From the IMG/VR virus record IMGVR_UViG_3300023176_001105, positions 1 through 23,572 of that record: DNA of 23,572 nt; one strand, 5' to 3'. The notes beneath the pieces are model-generated. The model worked only from the letters and a program-made list of their open reading frames with translations. It was not told the origin of the DNA and did not search any database. Shown piece after piece: positions 12,001 to 18,100 of this stretch. Position numbers and translations under genes: made by a program. Position 1 is the first letter of the stretch. Every line of letters starts with the position of its first letter. This stretch comes from a virus.

Positions 12001-13494
12001 ACATCACTCTTCTTAGGTGTCAATCCAGTAAGTGATCCAGACACTAACTTTGGTGGATTGATTGTTTCTGGATTCTCTACCTCTGGCATCGGATCTACAA
12101 CCACAGTCCCAACTGAGAGAATCAGTGGAATTCTAGATACAAACGTTCAGGGTTATTCTGGTGTTGTTACTGGGATTACAACAGCATATGCAAGACTGGA
12201 AGAGTTCTATCCTTTCGATGTTTCTAAGTTAAACTACAAGAAAGGTCAAAATCTTGTAGATGGTACTAAGAATGATCTTCAGGGAATTTTCTTAAGACCT
12301 GATGGAACAAAACTGTATGTTGCTGATCAAAATACCCTAACAATTACAGAGTGGACTCTTTCCACTCCATATGAGATTGATTCGGCAACAATCAATGCCA
12401 GCAATCAACTTGGTATTAGCACACAGGTTCAAAACATCTATGATCTCTTCATCCGTGATGACGGCACTAAACTTTATACTCTTGGTCGTGGTGCTCAAGC
12501 ACCATTCGTTACCCAACTCAATGAGTTTAGCCTTTCCGTTGCATGGGATTTGACTAGTGATACCGCAGCTGGTATTGAGACAGCAACAACAATTGCTAAC
12601 CAGACTCAAACTCATAGAGGTTTGGAAGTTGTTGACACTGGAACTAAAGTTATTACTATTTCCCCAACCGACTCTGCACTTTATAGTTACACTCTCTCTT
12701 CTGCTTATGATATTACAAGCATTTCTTATGCTTCTAGTTCTGGAACATTGACAGATGATGCTGCTCCATCTGACTTTGCTATGAGCACTGACGGTGAGAA
12801 GATGCTTGTTCTCGGTGGTGATGCTGAAAAGATTCTTGAATACAATCTCACCACTGGATTTGATGTTACCACAATTGGTATTGGATCAACATCCAACTTG
12901 AGTGTTGGTGCAGGTGCAACAATTTCCTTGACAATCAAGGAAGATGGTGAAAGAGCATATGTTCTTAATTCTTCTGGCATCGGTTCTCAATATCACATGA
13001 GTCTCCCACCAGATGGTCTCGGACTTACTTTCCAGTTAGATCTGAGAGATGTACCAACCCTTGCGGAAAGGCAGCAACTTCTTGCAGGGTATCGTGTTCT
13101 TATTCTTGACACTGGAGTTGGAACTGGTCTTACAACAATTATCGGATCTGGTGTTTCTGTTGGAATCGGAACAACAAATGTAATCGGAGTTTCTACTGAT
13201 AAACTTGACAACATCTATGAAACTTACTACACCCAGTATTCTGGAACAGTAGGAATTATTACATGTCAAGTTGATCCAGCAACTAATATTACTGGGATTG
13301 CCGTTACGGGAACCTATCTTGAACCTGTTGGTAAAGTTGTATGGGGTAGGATTTTTAATGTTACTAGAGACACGACTGATCCTATTTCGGTTTCTGTTGA
13401 TGGTAATGAATTCGAAGTTGGATTAACAACATATCCAACTATTCAAAGAAGAGATGCTGGTCTTAGATCTACTGGTGCTCTGAGCAAACAGTAA
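1..13494 (+). CDS. Giant modular virion/baseplate structural protein in the T4 gene 7 position (5' partial)
   Basis: At least 4,497 codons without a stop, ending at TAA 13492-13494. The first ATG/GTG-type start in frame is GTG at 25, but the frame is open from nt 1 (IKDENPLVVDFLRS), so the true start lies upstream. The N-terminal ~210 codons hold a helical stretch (FLKEFYNKLKKLY, then ESRSLYESKGTEESIKILLK) of the kind seen in phage tail and baseplate proteins. A small beta module (TDTEIFV...NEIITYTG) is inserted near nt 150-320. Most of the rest is short beta-rich modules: G-x-G-Y-x-x-P-P segments, 'F-x-T/N-G-D-x-V-x-Y' segments, a YHYH domain (nt 3600-4035), two 'VFINGxxQxP' modules (near 9560-9780 and 11370-11640) and a propeller-like region (12289-12990). 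I see no signal peptide, membrane segment or protease motif. Being directly upstream of gp8 matches T4 gene 7 (baseplate wedge, about 1,030 aa), but I cannot show homology to gp7. Role in the virion is well supported; exact location (wedge, baseplate periphery or fibre) is inferred. Confidence 0.88.
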   Translation: MKDENPLVVDFLRSYYTSQEFAGGPVDIAENIDQYLKLDSLTPDVIAGMSTVTSGISTTDTEIFVTNTKGFPQEYGLIKLNNEIITYTGVTTNSFTGCVRGFSGITSYHAPNNPEELVFSESEAETHAEGVSVQNLSALFLKEFYNKLKKLYTPGLENTQLAPSLDVNNFIKESRSLYESKGTEESIKILLKVLYGVDSKVIDLEQFLAKPSYAEYVRREVIVAKLISGNPALISGTTLFQDAQPLNKIGSASGPISEVEIFTRGTSEDIGVQTYYKISLFTGFGDESLIEGKFNIPGSSFTIGSHSAGSNVITVDSTIGFPESGSFVIGDDTITYTSKTITQFIGCSGLTEDITPRTEITQDLEVYAFEENDLTRQVRFVITGVLSNFEQSEDIFSSVEGSLISVKNLGQVISNDQEDDSYAKIFFNSWIYNTSARYFVSSFSGSTFNLSSTIDRSSLKEGDFVDIVERSSQTIAASNLEVVGVNLTNNAVTLGSGDYSGVNPAGFYDIRKRINKASSLGAPLSSGDNVLSSDVLNTYVEDNKFGYVASNSLPSYVIRPVTTESQISVASTSSGSIQGYDSNKLSYDTISFQDVVPFFSGDEVFYQPLDGASPIVGLNTGSYFVEVQPAPNNNRIKLSLSRSFLAAGSYVRFNPSNSGPHSFILAEQREGSIQPQKLLKKFPLSQDIRTGERDLTQPGTTGILINGVEVTNYKVDDSVFYGPLDRVEVFTGGTNYDASNAPRVIVGNPSISSGTTALVQPVVEGSFTDILVDPVNFDLEEVISINVSGGNGEGATASATLASEFREVFFNANTLAEGGGVDVSANTITFDTQHNFQTGDPIVYNALGNAALGIATNTSNDAIQNLTLQTGNIYYSKFINSSTIQIHNTKLDAQLGINTIGITTENNAGLMKFRTTNKKLKIDRINVLNPGQGYSNRKLIVQSTGINTANDTIVFDNHNFTNGDFVEYEYFDTAISGLSTTVQYKVLTVSDKEFRLANAGVGGTNHTDFNRNKYVTLGSVGVGSHIFKYPEITVTIKAVTTQQTEGTFTATPVVRGPIVDAYLYNEGTDYGSEILNFQRTPQISVNSGSGAEVRPVILNGRIDNVFVLSGGTGYTSPPELVVNSNPVGTGTTGSGARLRALINNAGVVTSVVVLSQGLNYDSNTTTIKANSVGSGAILNGFVRRLGVNKFAKINDNGGEVVSPTPDRGLEYTAIGYGVTLRNAFGDTGAFHSPIIGWAYDGNPIYGSYGYNNPEDIQSGTKRVGSGYTSSISYITNRPNSTTFPLGFFVDDYRFTDVGDLDEFNGRYTITNEFPQGIYAYFATIDSNNNPQFPFFVGNSFRSKSVPENVDPAASIDQNYDFNNSNLIRNTFPQKIAEKGASYDFAIEPYKVFSQDAVVDVVRSGSVDSISVASTGNARYAVGDNLNFGETEVGTGLAAQVSKIGGRSIVSVSSTETVYENAIVTWKDDKTVEFSISPNFDLNDKDVVQVTGLSTFVQNLDGSHTINTDLPNGRLLVGMGTTGVSGMTTDISVSTVPVSIGSSLKVSNETFGVLNVFSADGIIRVQRFPSETASGGVAHTATETVSYLPQRFTVSLETPYFDSKEEDTVYFNPFESVGIGITAGLSTTRSYQFNGITTQRGILAQNIFLEDHPFVTNQQISYSVGLGTTSIGISTSPTGTVFYMPSQVYAIRTSKDTIGIATVLNGDQVYFRDVSYTNLYDYQFASINSQITANVKKITATVSTGETHGLTNGNTIELMVNPGLSTGVGAASTVVVKVAEERILINPVAISSTGINTSTNTITKTDHEYSTGDKVYYDASEVIGGLSTGTFYVFTIDKDNFRLTETRKDAISSPPTFVNLTSVGGTSQTLSLVNPPLEVFKNNDIVFNLEDSSLSGYNFSVYYDNDFNNAVVSTGQTTNFLITPFGTNGTTGAGVTVGFSSIFPSILYYNLHKGGFISTADRDVSGYNEIRYSNSKYNGTYNVSGVTSTTFDVNLSDVAEKSSYSASECDSIKYKTTSTSATGSIEDVRIIFNGIGYKSVPNISSITSTYGSDAVLRLNSNSIGKLESVRLLTPGFSYPSDKTLTPTAKVPNELSVKNYETLDSITVTGGGKNYLTPPSLVLYDPSSDSIVSDFQGSTELSGNAVSPTTLVNGVETAGIRIDRNPVGLKEDVVYRAVAVNNDNGVSVVSVASSTDNIVTLSVTTPILGFSTAPFKVGDEVFVEGIGLASTTGDGHNSSDYGYKFFTVTAYNSSVNPNQLTYDLSSLVTTNTGIAITNPGLFANVIKKENLPEFVVNKKTSVFEPGESLYLNDSLVPGSTNLVVSSFNSLTGKLNITGTTPIKNGDTLTGSVTGSKCTIQNITTKIGRFEIDSTSTFVKGWSNDIGKLDEDYQVTGDNDYYQRMSYSIQSEKSFDDIISYVNDNVHPTGYRNFADTQINPKGNVGASFTTAQEQPFLVLDIFDGSKRVDTINDFDFALDLDATTNTSKSIELQNVQVTDYILNKTNRVVSIDDISGEFLNEDSDELLTFKDVSSFGDARKTNKFLVQLVDITNDAEMGLKELVLVNNNEDTFVFEKVGLGETIGELDGFFDADTNRYSLRFSPNEIYNTDYEVKLLQTFFDDDTAGIGSQSIGFVDLISKTQDVSAGVGTTVLGFSTSVTDTFYTSVEVFDELSNAVDYTELVITHNGVDTYLTELAAFNTRVGLNGLSGPFIGSFTASIESGVVSLVYNNNGSNDVRLRTQTIGIGTTAAGIGTYRFKFTGTSDGTERTGRLESDYEIVTGGTPTVITGINSVTDGSLKSTVRVSIGETQSVHQVYVLNDQKDRENLYVLSYPYLSVNDVNGIGTFSAEYSSNGVDLKFHPDYSGDIQVQTFNEIIYRDLDNNGDINGIGDLSYGDVNQNVSQAVYYGINQREILEFSAQHGDVDIFAKTFDPAGSGILSTTTGRFTLEHFFQTGEELEYRPESNLIGVGATALVYDTGIGTARLPQTVYAIRDNATQFRVATAATLATAGTAVTFTALGSGNKHVFSMAKRNEKTIITLDGIVQSPILKTPLSEQTMHSVGAGTTIIQLSGISSIRPADLVKVDNEYMKVSIVGLGSTNTAGVGAIGTLPIIEVERGFVGSSATSHSQFADISVYRGSYNIVDSKIYFTEAPKGAGREDLDSRGLTIPRSNFSGRVYLRKDYDTSILFDDVSDQFDGVTSEFTLNSNGNSVTGIGSTGGNGVVFINGIFQAPSTPNNTDNNFTITEVSGISSIVFTGILSEGGSQIIDVDDINQNQLPRGGVPISFGSTNGLGYAPLRKAFAVPTVTLGQITNIAGVPTTGVFDAISNAEYDNATGILTVTSSSPHELNTGDKIELKNMTFSCPANGPFANNYQFPSEQGVNFTISSFVYDNRTGLATVGLTSAHNFRIGRLVDLSNIGMACSTPHTGITNSIFPDGSSKGKAVGVNTNRYPILGIAGTNTFLINVGVSTIVHVYAGAGATAGNAYEVKPAGPYYATRILSNTKFETQVGVVTFAHTYSSGGTFAKWTNADFGSGYSTITAPAIAVTESGHTGTLAEITASVGAGGTLAFTITNAGSGYTNPTINIQEPSYDNLVVEGVSRLATGATTATGIGMSITVGVLGINTSYNSQPIVDFVYDEITGLSTVSVVGHGHTTGDIIKINNVEFEPYAPVGGGGAFFPGPSVTYNYTVLQYIDDDTFTINIGAATTAVSYTYVGAGGVVRTGIGATLFEVQEFSVTKPGYSFRRGDVVRVVGMTTDPLAGDDFKEFEITIDNTFEDTFAAWQFGELDYIDSVKPFQDGSRTRFPLAYNDQLISFEVDKNDPDSALIDLESLLLVFINGVIQEPGVAYEFVGGTSVSFAEPPAPEDRISIFFYRGTGGTDSFLKNITETIKVGDDIFMKRTPLIEKNDALRTFSNLSQEYNRAIIGITSSSEVETSLYRGDGVSTTEPKPIAWTKQKVDRILGGEFISKARDSIEAQIYPTAKILKDITTSDTEIFVEDTSLFLGVNPVSDPDTNFGGLIVSGFSTSGIGSTTTVPTERISGILDTNVQGYSGVVTGITTAYARLEEFYPFDVSKLNYKKGQNLVDGTKNDLQGIFLRPDGTKLYVADQNTLTITEWTLSTPYEIDSATINASNQLGISTQVQNIYDLFIRDDGTKLYTLGRGAQAPFVTQLNEFSLSVAWDLTSDTAAGIETATTIANQTQTHRGLEVVDTGTKVITISPTDSALYSYTLSSAYDITSISYASSSGTLTDDAAPSDFAMSTDGEKMLVLGGDAEKILEYNLTTGFDVTTIGIGSTSNLSVGAGATISLTIKEDGERAYVLNSSGIGSQYHMSLPPDGLGLTFQLDLRDVPTLAERQQLLAGYRVLILDTGVGTGLTTIIGSGVSVGIGTTNVIGVSTDKLDNIYETYYTQYSGTVGIITCQVDPATNITGIAVTGTYLEPVGKVVWGRIFNVTRDTTDPISVSVDGNEFEVGLTTYPTIQRRDAGLRSTGALSKQ
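148..327 (+). other. Protein module: 'TDTEIFV...NEIITYTG...GCVRG' beta module, copy 1
   Basis: About 60 residues with the pattern T-x-I-x-V-x-(8-12)-G-x-I/V-x-I/L-x-N/D-E-x-I-x-Y-x-G-(6-8)-G-C-x-R-G. It interrupts the helical N-terminal region of the giant protein. Related copies lie at about 901-1060, 9170-9385 and, more degenerate, 11950-12050 in the same gene. Another sits at about 20930-21150 in the DUF4815 gene. The pattern resembles small beta units seen repeatedly in marine phage structural proteins; function is unknown. Confidence 0.6.
3193..3520 (+). repeat. Cluster of G-x-G-Y-x-x-P-P protein modules
   Basis: Three consecutive modules are built on a Gly-x-Gly/Asn/Asp-Tyr turn: NEGTDYGSEI (near 3196), SGGTGYTSPPELVV (3325) and SQGLNYDSNTTTI (3463). 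Each is followed by G-S/V-G-A and a strand ending in V-x-x-V. Further copies occur in this gene near 2191, 2788, 6091, 6214, 6319, 10594 and 10720. Two are in gp8 (14221, 14344) and two in the DUF4815 gene (20450, 20576). This is protein-level repetition; the DNA copies are diverged. Confidence 0.65.
3600..4035 (+). other. Embedded YHYH-type domain in the giant protein
   Basis: The motif HSPIIGWAYDGNPIYGSYGY (His codon at 3691) is followed by DEFNGRY (3901-3921), then FPQGIYAYFATID (3937-3975) and a final PFFVG (3997-4011). This is the ordered set of landmarks I associate with the YHYH family (PF14240): a 'DG-PIYG' core, a 'D-E-x-N-G-R' turn and a 'GTYAYF' strand. The Tyr-His-Tyr-His tetrad that names the family is not visible upstream of the core, so this is a phage-type variant. 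Such domains are commonly annotated in cyanophage structural proteins. Boundaries are approximate. Confidence 0.75.
12289..12990 (+). other. Five-repeat beta-propeller-like segment in the giant protein
   Basis: Five in-frame repeats share the pattern 'xDGTKxYVL...xxEYxLSTxxD(I/L/V)'. They are PDGTKLYVADQN (Asp codon 12301), DDGTKLYTLGRG (12457), DTGTKVITIS (12634), TDGEKMLVLGG (12787) and EDGERAYVLN (12940). The DG-type turns are 53, 59, 50 and 51 codons apart. The first four are followed by an aromatic-rich strand such as EWTLSTPYEID or EYNLTTGFDVT. Regular spacing of about 50 residues with a D-G turn is typical of propeller blades. Five visible blades could form a five-bladed propeller, or a sixth or seventh diverged blade may lie at the edges. 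In phage tails such propellers can be receptor- or glycan-facing, but that is inference here. Confidence 0.7.
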
Positions 13495-13503
13495 AGATCA
13501 CCT

Positions 13504-13511
13504 TATAAATA
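13504..13511 (+). promoter_or_regulatory. T4-type late promoter box TATAAATA
   Basis: A perfect TATAAATA lies in the 39-nt gap between the giant gene and gp8, 22 nt before the ATG. This is the T4 late promoter consensus, recognised in T4 by RNA polymerase with the phage late sigma (gp55), gp33 and the clamp gp45. Transcription would start about six bases downstream, within or near the A8 tract at 13513-13520, giving a leader under 20 nt (inference). It would drive gp8, the DUF4815 gene and the small coiled-coil gene. Being one of only two true intergenic gaps strengthens the call. Confidence 0.85.
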
Positions 13512-13528
13512 CAAAAAAAACTAAAGTC

Positions 13529-13549
13529 TAATAATGTCTGCTATTATTA
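13529..13549 (+). other. Small AT-only inverted repeat around the gp8 start codon
   Basis: TAATAAT (13529-13535) and ATTATTA (13543-13549) are perfect 7-bp arms with a 7-nt loop. The first two bases of the ATG (13534-13536) lie in the 5' arm and its G begins the loop. With only A-U pairs the hairpin would be weak. It may modestly occlude the start or may be chance in AT-rich sequence. No clear Shine-Dalgarno sequence precedes this start. Confidence 0.3.
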
Positions 13550-15117
13550 CAGATCAATTTAGGATTTTGAATGCCGAAAACTTTGTGGCTTCTGTCGCAA
13601 ATACGGCAAATTCTTACTATGCCTTTATGAGTTTATCCAATCCTACAGGATCTGGATATGGTAGAACCTCAACTTGGAATGATGTCGGTGGTCCACCCTT
13701 CCCCACCGATAACTTTAACTACTCCAATCATGTTTATGACACTATGCTTTTTGGCAAACGTGTCACATCTGCTAATACAAGAAGATTAGTTAGAAAAGTA
13801 AATTGGGTTCAGGGTTCTACCTACGACTTTTATAGACACGATTACAGTGCTACAAATCAAACTCAGGTTACAAATTCTAGCAGACTGTATGATTCCAACT
13901 ATTATGTTGTAAACAGTGATTTCCGTGTTTATATTTGCTTAGACAACGGAACTGCTGCTGGAATCTCCACAACACCTTCTGCATCACTGGACGAACCATC
14001 GTTCACTGATGTTGAACCTAGTAGAGCAGGAACCAGTGGTGATGGATATCTTTGGAAATATCTCTATACTATTAATCCTAGTGACATCATTAAGTTTGAC
14101 TCTACAGAATATGTAACTGTACCTAATGACTGGTTAACCACTACCAACACAGGAATCCAAGCTGTTAGGGATAACGCAGACTCTGAAGTTAACAATAATC
14201 AAATTAAAATTGTTGCTATTGATGAACCTGGTCTTGGATATCCACAGTTCACTGCCAAAGAGTTTCCAATCTTAGGTGATGGTCAAGGTGGAAAAGTTAG
14301 AGTTACGACAAACTCTCTTGGACAAATCATCGAGACTCAGGTAACTTCTGGTGGGTCTGGATATTCCTTCGGACGTGTTGACCTTTCAAGTGAAAACACT
14401 GGTGTTCAGACAGCAACATCTGCTTTTGCTAAACTGACACCAATCATTCCACCCTCAAAAGGTCATGGGTATAATGTTTACAAAGAACTTGGTGCTGACA
14501 AAGTTCTGATGTATGCAAGATTTGATAACTCTTCCTATGACTTTGCTGACGACACGGTATTTGCTCAGGTTGGAATTGTAAAAAATCCCACTATTCTGAA
14601 CTCTGATACTGTTTTCACCGATAATCAGTATTCCTCTTTATATGCGGTCAAGTATGAAACTCAGAGTGCTGCACAAGATTTGGTAGTTGGTGATTCTATT
14701 CAACAAACAGTTGGTGTAGGTTCTACTGCCAAAGGCATTGTTGCTTCTTATGACACCGAAACTAAGATCATTAAATATTATCAAGACAGAAGTCTCTACT
14801 ACAATGCTGCAACAGGTGATGAGACTGATGCAACTGATGTAAGATCTAGGTCTCCAATCATTAACTTTACCTCCAGTTCTAATCCAATTACAAAAACTGG
14901 TGGTTCTTTCAGTGTTAATGTTGACCAAAACTTTAGTGGAGTCACTACCACTCTTGCCAACGGAAGAGTAGTTAACCTGGGTGTTAACTTTACAGATGGT
15001 CTTGCAAATCCAGAAATAAATAAGAGGAAAGGGGAAATCATCTACCTTGACAATAGACCTTCTGTAACCAGAAATGAAAGACAGAAGGAAGACGTTAAAA
15101 TCGTATTAGAGTTCTAA
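13534..15117 (+). CDS. gp8: Baseplate wedge protein, T4 gp8 homologue (enlarged)
   Basis: A 527-residue homologue of T4 gp8, a dimeric component of the baseplate wedge that in T4 binds gp7 and gp10. Landmarks shared with T4 gp8 run in order: PPFPTD (residues 54-59; T4 PPYPTD), a downstream basic-W pair (RKVNW; T4 RRDW), GDGYLWKYLYTI (169-180; T4 GDGYVWEYLFEI), EYVTVP (T4 EYIVVP), and the C-terminal block RKGEIIYLDNRP (498-509; T4 SGEMIYMENRP) ending in a beta strand (VKIVLEF; T4 INILFTF). T4 gp8 is about 334 aa. The surplus lies between the EYVTVP and C-terminal blocks and includes two GxGY modules (EPGLGYPQF at about 231 and SGGSGYSFG at about 272) and a GVGSTAKGIVASYD module (about 394). 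The ATG at 13534 follows a late promoter; two tandem stops (TAATAA) end the gene. Confidence 0.92.
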   Translation: MSAIITDQFRILNAENFVASVANTANSYYAFMSLSNPTGSGYGRTSTWNDVGGPPFPTDNFNYSNHVYDTMLFGKRVTSANTRRLVRKVNWVQGSTYDFYRHDYSATNQTQVTNSSRLYDSNYYVVNSDFRVYICLDNGTAAGISTTPSASLDEPSFTDVEPSRAGTSGDGYLWKYLYTINPSDIIKFDSTEYVTVPNDWLTTTNTGIQAVRDNADSEVNNNQIKIVAIDEPGLGYPQFTAKEFPILGDGQGGKVRVTTNSLGQIIETQVTSGGSGYSFGRVDLSSENTGVQTATSAFAKLTPIIPPSKGHGYNVYKELGADKVLMYARFDNSSYDFADDTVFAQVGIVKNPTILNSDTVFTDNQYSSLYAVKYETQSAAQDLVVGDSIQQTVGVGSTAKGIVASYDTETKIIKYYQDRSLYYNAATGDETDATDVRSRSPIINFTSSSNPITKTGGSFSVNVDQNFSGVTTTLANGRVVNLGVNFTDGLANPEINKRKGEIIYLDNRPSVTRNERQKEDVKIVLEF

Positions 15118-15121
15118 TAAA

Positions 15122-18100
15122 ATGCCACAACAGACTAATCTCAACGTCAATCCTTACTATGATGATTTTGATCCAGCTAAGGATTATTATCGTGTGCTAT
15201 TTAAGCCTGGATTCCCTATCCAAGCTAGAGAACTAACAACCCTACAGTCGATTTTACAAAACCAAATCGAAAGTTTTGGTAGCCATATCTTCAAAGAAGG
15301 TTCTATTGTCGTCCCTGGCAATGTAACTTATGATGATCAATATTATGCTGTAGAAATCAATTCTACACACTTGGGGACAGATGTTAGTGTGTATATTGAT
15401 AACTTTGTAGGGAAGAGGATTGTCGGTCAAGAGTCTGGTGTAAGTGCTCAGGTACAGTATGTTCTCCCTCAGACTGGATCTGAAAGAAATAACGTAACTC
15501 TATACATCAAATACATTGATTCTGGAAATACTAATAATGCTCTCTCTTCCTTCTCTGATGGTGAAAATCTAGAGACTCTAGAAGCAGTAGATTATGGAAA
15601 TACGACTATTCCTACAGGTAATACATTTGCTACCTGTATTTCCGAAAATGCAACCTCTATCGGATCTGCCGCACACATTGGTGCTGGCATTATGTTCCTT
15701 AGGGGAGCATTTGTCAGAGTAGAAAAACAAACTATCCTTTTGGATCAATACTCTAACCAACCATCCTATAGAGTTGGTTTAGTAATCTCCGAAACTATTA
15801 CTACAGCAAAGGATGATTCTTCTCTTTATGATAATGCAAAAGGGTTCTCTAATTATACAGCACCAGGTGCCGATAGATTAAAGATTCAACTGGTTCTTGG
15901 TAAAAAAGCACTAACTGACACTACAGATGTCAACTTTGTTGAACTGCTTAGAGTTGAAAATGGTTCGATTAGAAAAATTATCAAATCCACGGAATACAGC
16001 ATTATCCGTGACTACTTAGCAAAGAGAACTTTTGATGAGTCTGGAGATTATTCTGTAGAAGATTTTGAACTGGATCTATTCAATTCCCTAAATGATAGGC
16101 TTGGGAATGATGGATTGTACTTCTCTAACCAGTCAACATCTCAAGGAAATACCCCAAATGACAACCTTGCATGTCTCAAGGTCGGTCCTGGTGTTGCATA
16201 TGTTAAGGGATATGATGTAGAGAAGAATGGTACTGAAATTATTGATGTAAACAAAACAAGAGCAACTAAGGAAGTAAAGTCTTCTGCTGTTGACTTTGAG
16301 ATGGGCAATCTCATTAAGTTGAATCATGTTGTCGGTATTCCCAAGTTTAAAGATGCCGTTCAACTTTACGATCAAAGAAGAAATAATACTGGTGCTGGTA
16401 TTGGCACTCAAATTGGTGAAGCACGAGTATATACTTTAAAACCAGAATCTCAAGTTAGTATTGCTTTAACTGATACAACAATCTACGATTGTTATCTTTA
16501 TGATATTCAAACTTATACCAGACTGGAACTAAACTCTTCCCTGAGTGCTGGTGATCTTCCAGATACTGCATACATTAAAGGTCTCAGCAGTGGTGCAACT
16601 GGATATGCCACTACAGTTGGATCTGGAAAGTCTGAAGTATTCCTGAGACAAACTGCAGGATCTTTTATTCAAGGTGAGTCTATTAGCATCAATGGCATCT
16701 CTACGACTCCTAGAACCGTCAATAACGTCAAGCAATACGGTGCTGGGGATGTCAGGATGGTATGGCAAGACAGCAGCTCTCTGTCTGGATATACCACTGA
16801 TTTCCAAGGTGACACCGTTTTAGACTTTGTTGTTCCAACTGGATTTAGTGTTGCCGATACGATTACTATCAACAATGCTGGTGTTACTACCTCTGCTGGA
16901 AATAACTTTACTAATTTCAAAGTCGGTGATGTTATTCAATATCAGAGACCTGGGTTTTCCACAGCAACTTACAACAGAGTAAGTTCTATTACAGCAGATG
17001 GTCTTAAAATGACTTTATCTGCCGTTGTTAACGTCAAGGGAGTCTGTGATGGTTCTCTTCCAAGTTCTACAACAACCGTTCAGTTTAGAAGAGGTAGATC
17101 TTCAATCAGAAATGAAGAGCAGGGATTCCTTTATGCTCCTCTGGATGATGGAAACATTGCTACAGTAGATTTTACTGGATCTGATCTTAAAGCAGTTGTA
17201 GAAGCAACTGGGAAAACTACCAATTCTAGTGGTGTTCTCACACTGTCTGCTTCTGATATTGGTGGACTTACTGATATTCTATTCGAAGCCTTTGACGAAG
17301 AAAGATATTCTATTATCTACAGTGATGGAAAAATTGAACCACTTCGTGATGATCAAGTAACCATTTCTTCCAATGTAGTCACTTTCAATGGTCTGAGAGC
17401 AAGTCAGTCTAACGTTAATGTCATTGCCACTGTTAGAAAGATATCTGTTCAAAACAAACAGAAAGTCTACAATAGAGTTAGGACTCTTGAGGTAACTAGA
17501 TCCAAGTACAGTAATTCTGGCACTAATGGCAATAGCAGCATCAATGATGGTCTGACTAAGAGCCCATATTATGGTTTGAGAGTTCAAGATAAAGAGATCT
17601 GCCTCAACTATCCAGATGTTGCTAATATTTTTGCTGTCTATCAAGCAATTGATGAAAATTCAGTAACACTTGACACTCTGAACTTCTTCACAAATCCCGA
17701 CATTAATGATAGTGTTATTCTTGGTGAAAATGTAGTCGGTAGCACATCTGGTGCTGTTGCTAAAGTAGTAACAAAAGCAGCAAATCAGATCACATTTGTT
17801 TATCTGAATGAAAATAGATTTTCTATTCAAGAAAATGTTTTGTTCCAAGAATCTAATGTTATTGGACAAATCCAGACCATTAGTGCTGGAAGATATACTG
17901 ATGTAACAAACAGATTCACTCTGAATAAAGGTCAGAAGAGTCAGTACTATGATTATGCTCGTTTAGTAAGAAACGACGGATATTCTGAACCAAACAGAAA
18001 ACTGTATGTTGTCTATGATCACTATACGGTTCCTTCTAATGACGAGGGTGATATTTTCACCGTAGACAGTTATGATGAAGAAAGGTTTGCCAAGGATATT

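Noticed and set aside
13495-13533. Rho-independent terminator between the giant gene and gp8
   Set aside because: There is no GC-rich hairpin followed by a T run; the gap holds the promoter box and an A tract only.
15015-15022. AATAAATA resembling a late promoter inside the end of gp8
   Set aside because: It matches NATAAATA but lies inside coding sequence 100 nt before the DUF4815 start. Several such 7-of-8 matches are expected by chance in this AT-rich window. It is kept only as a weak possibility.
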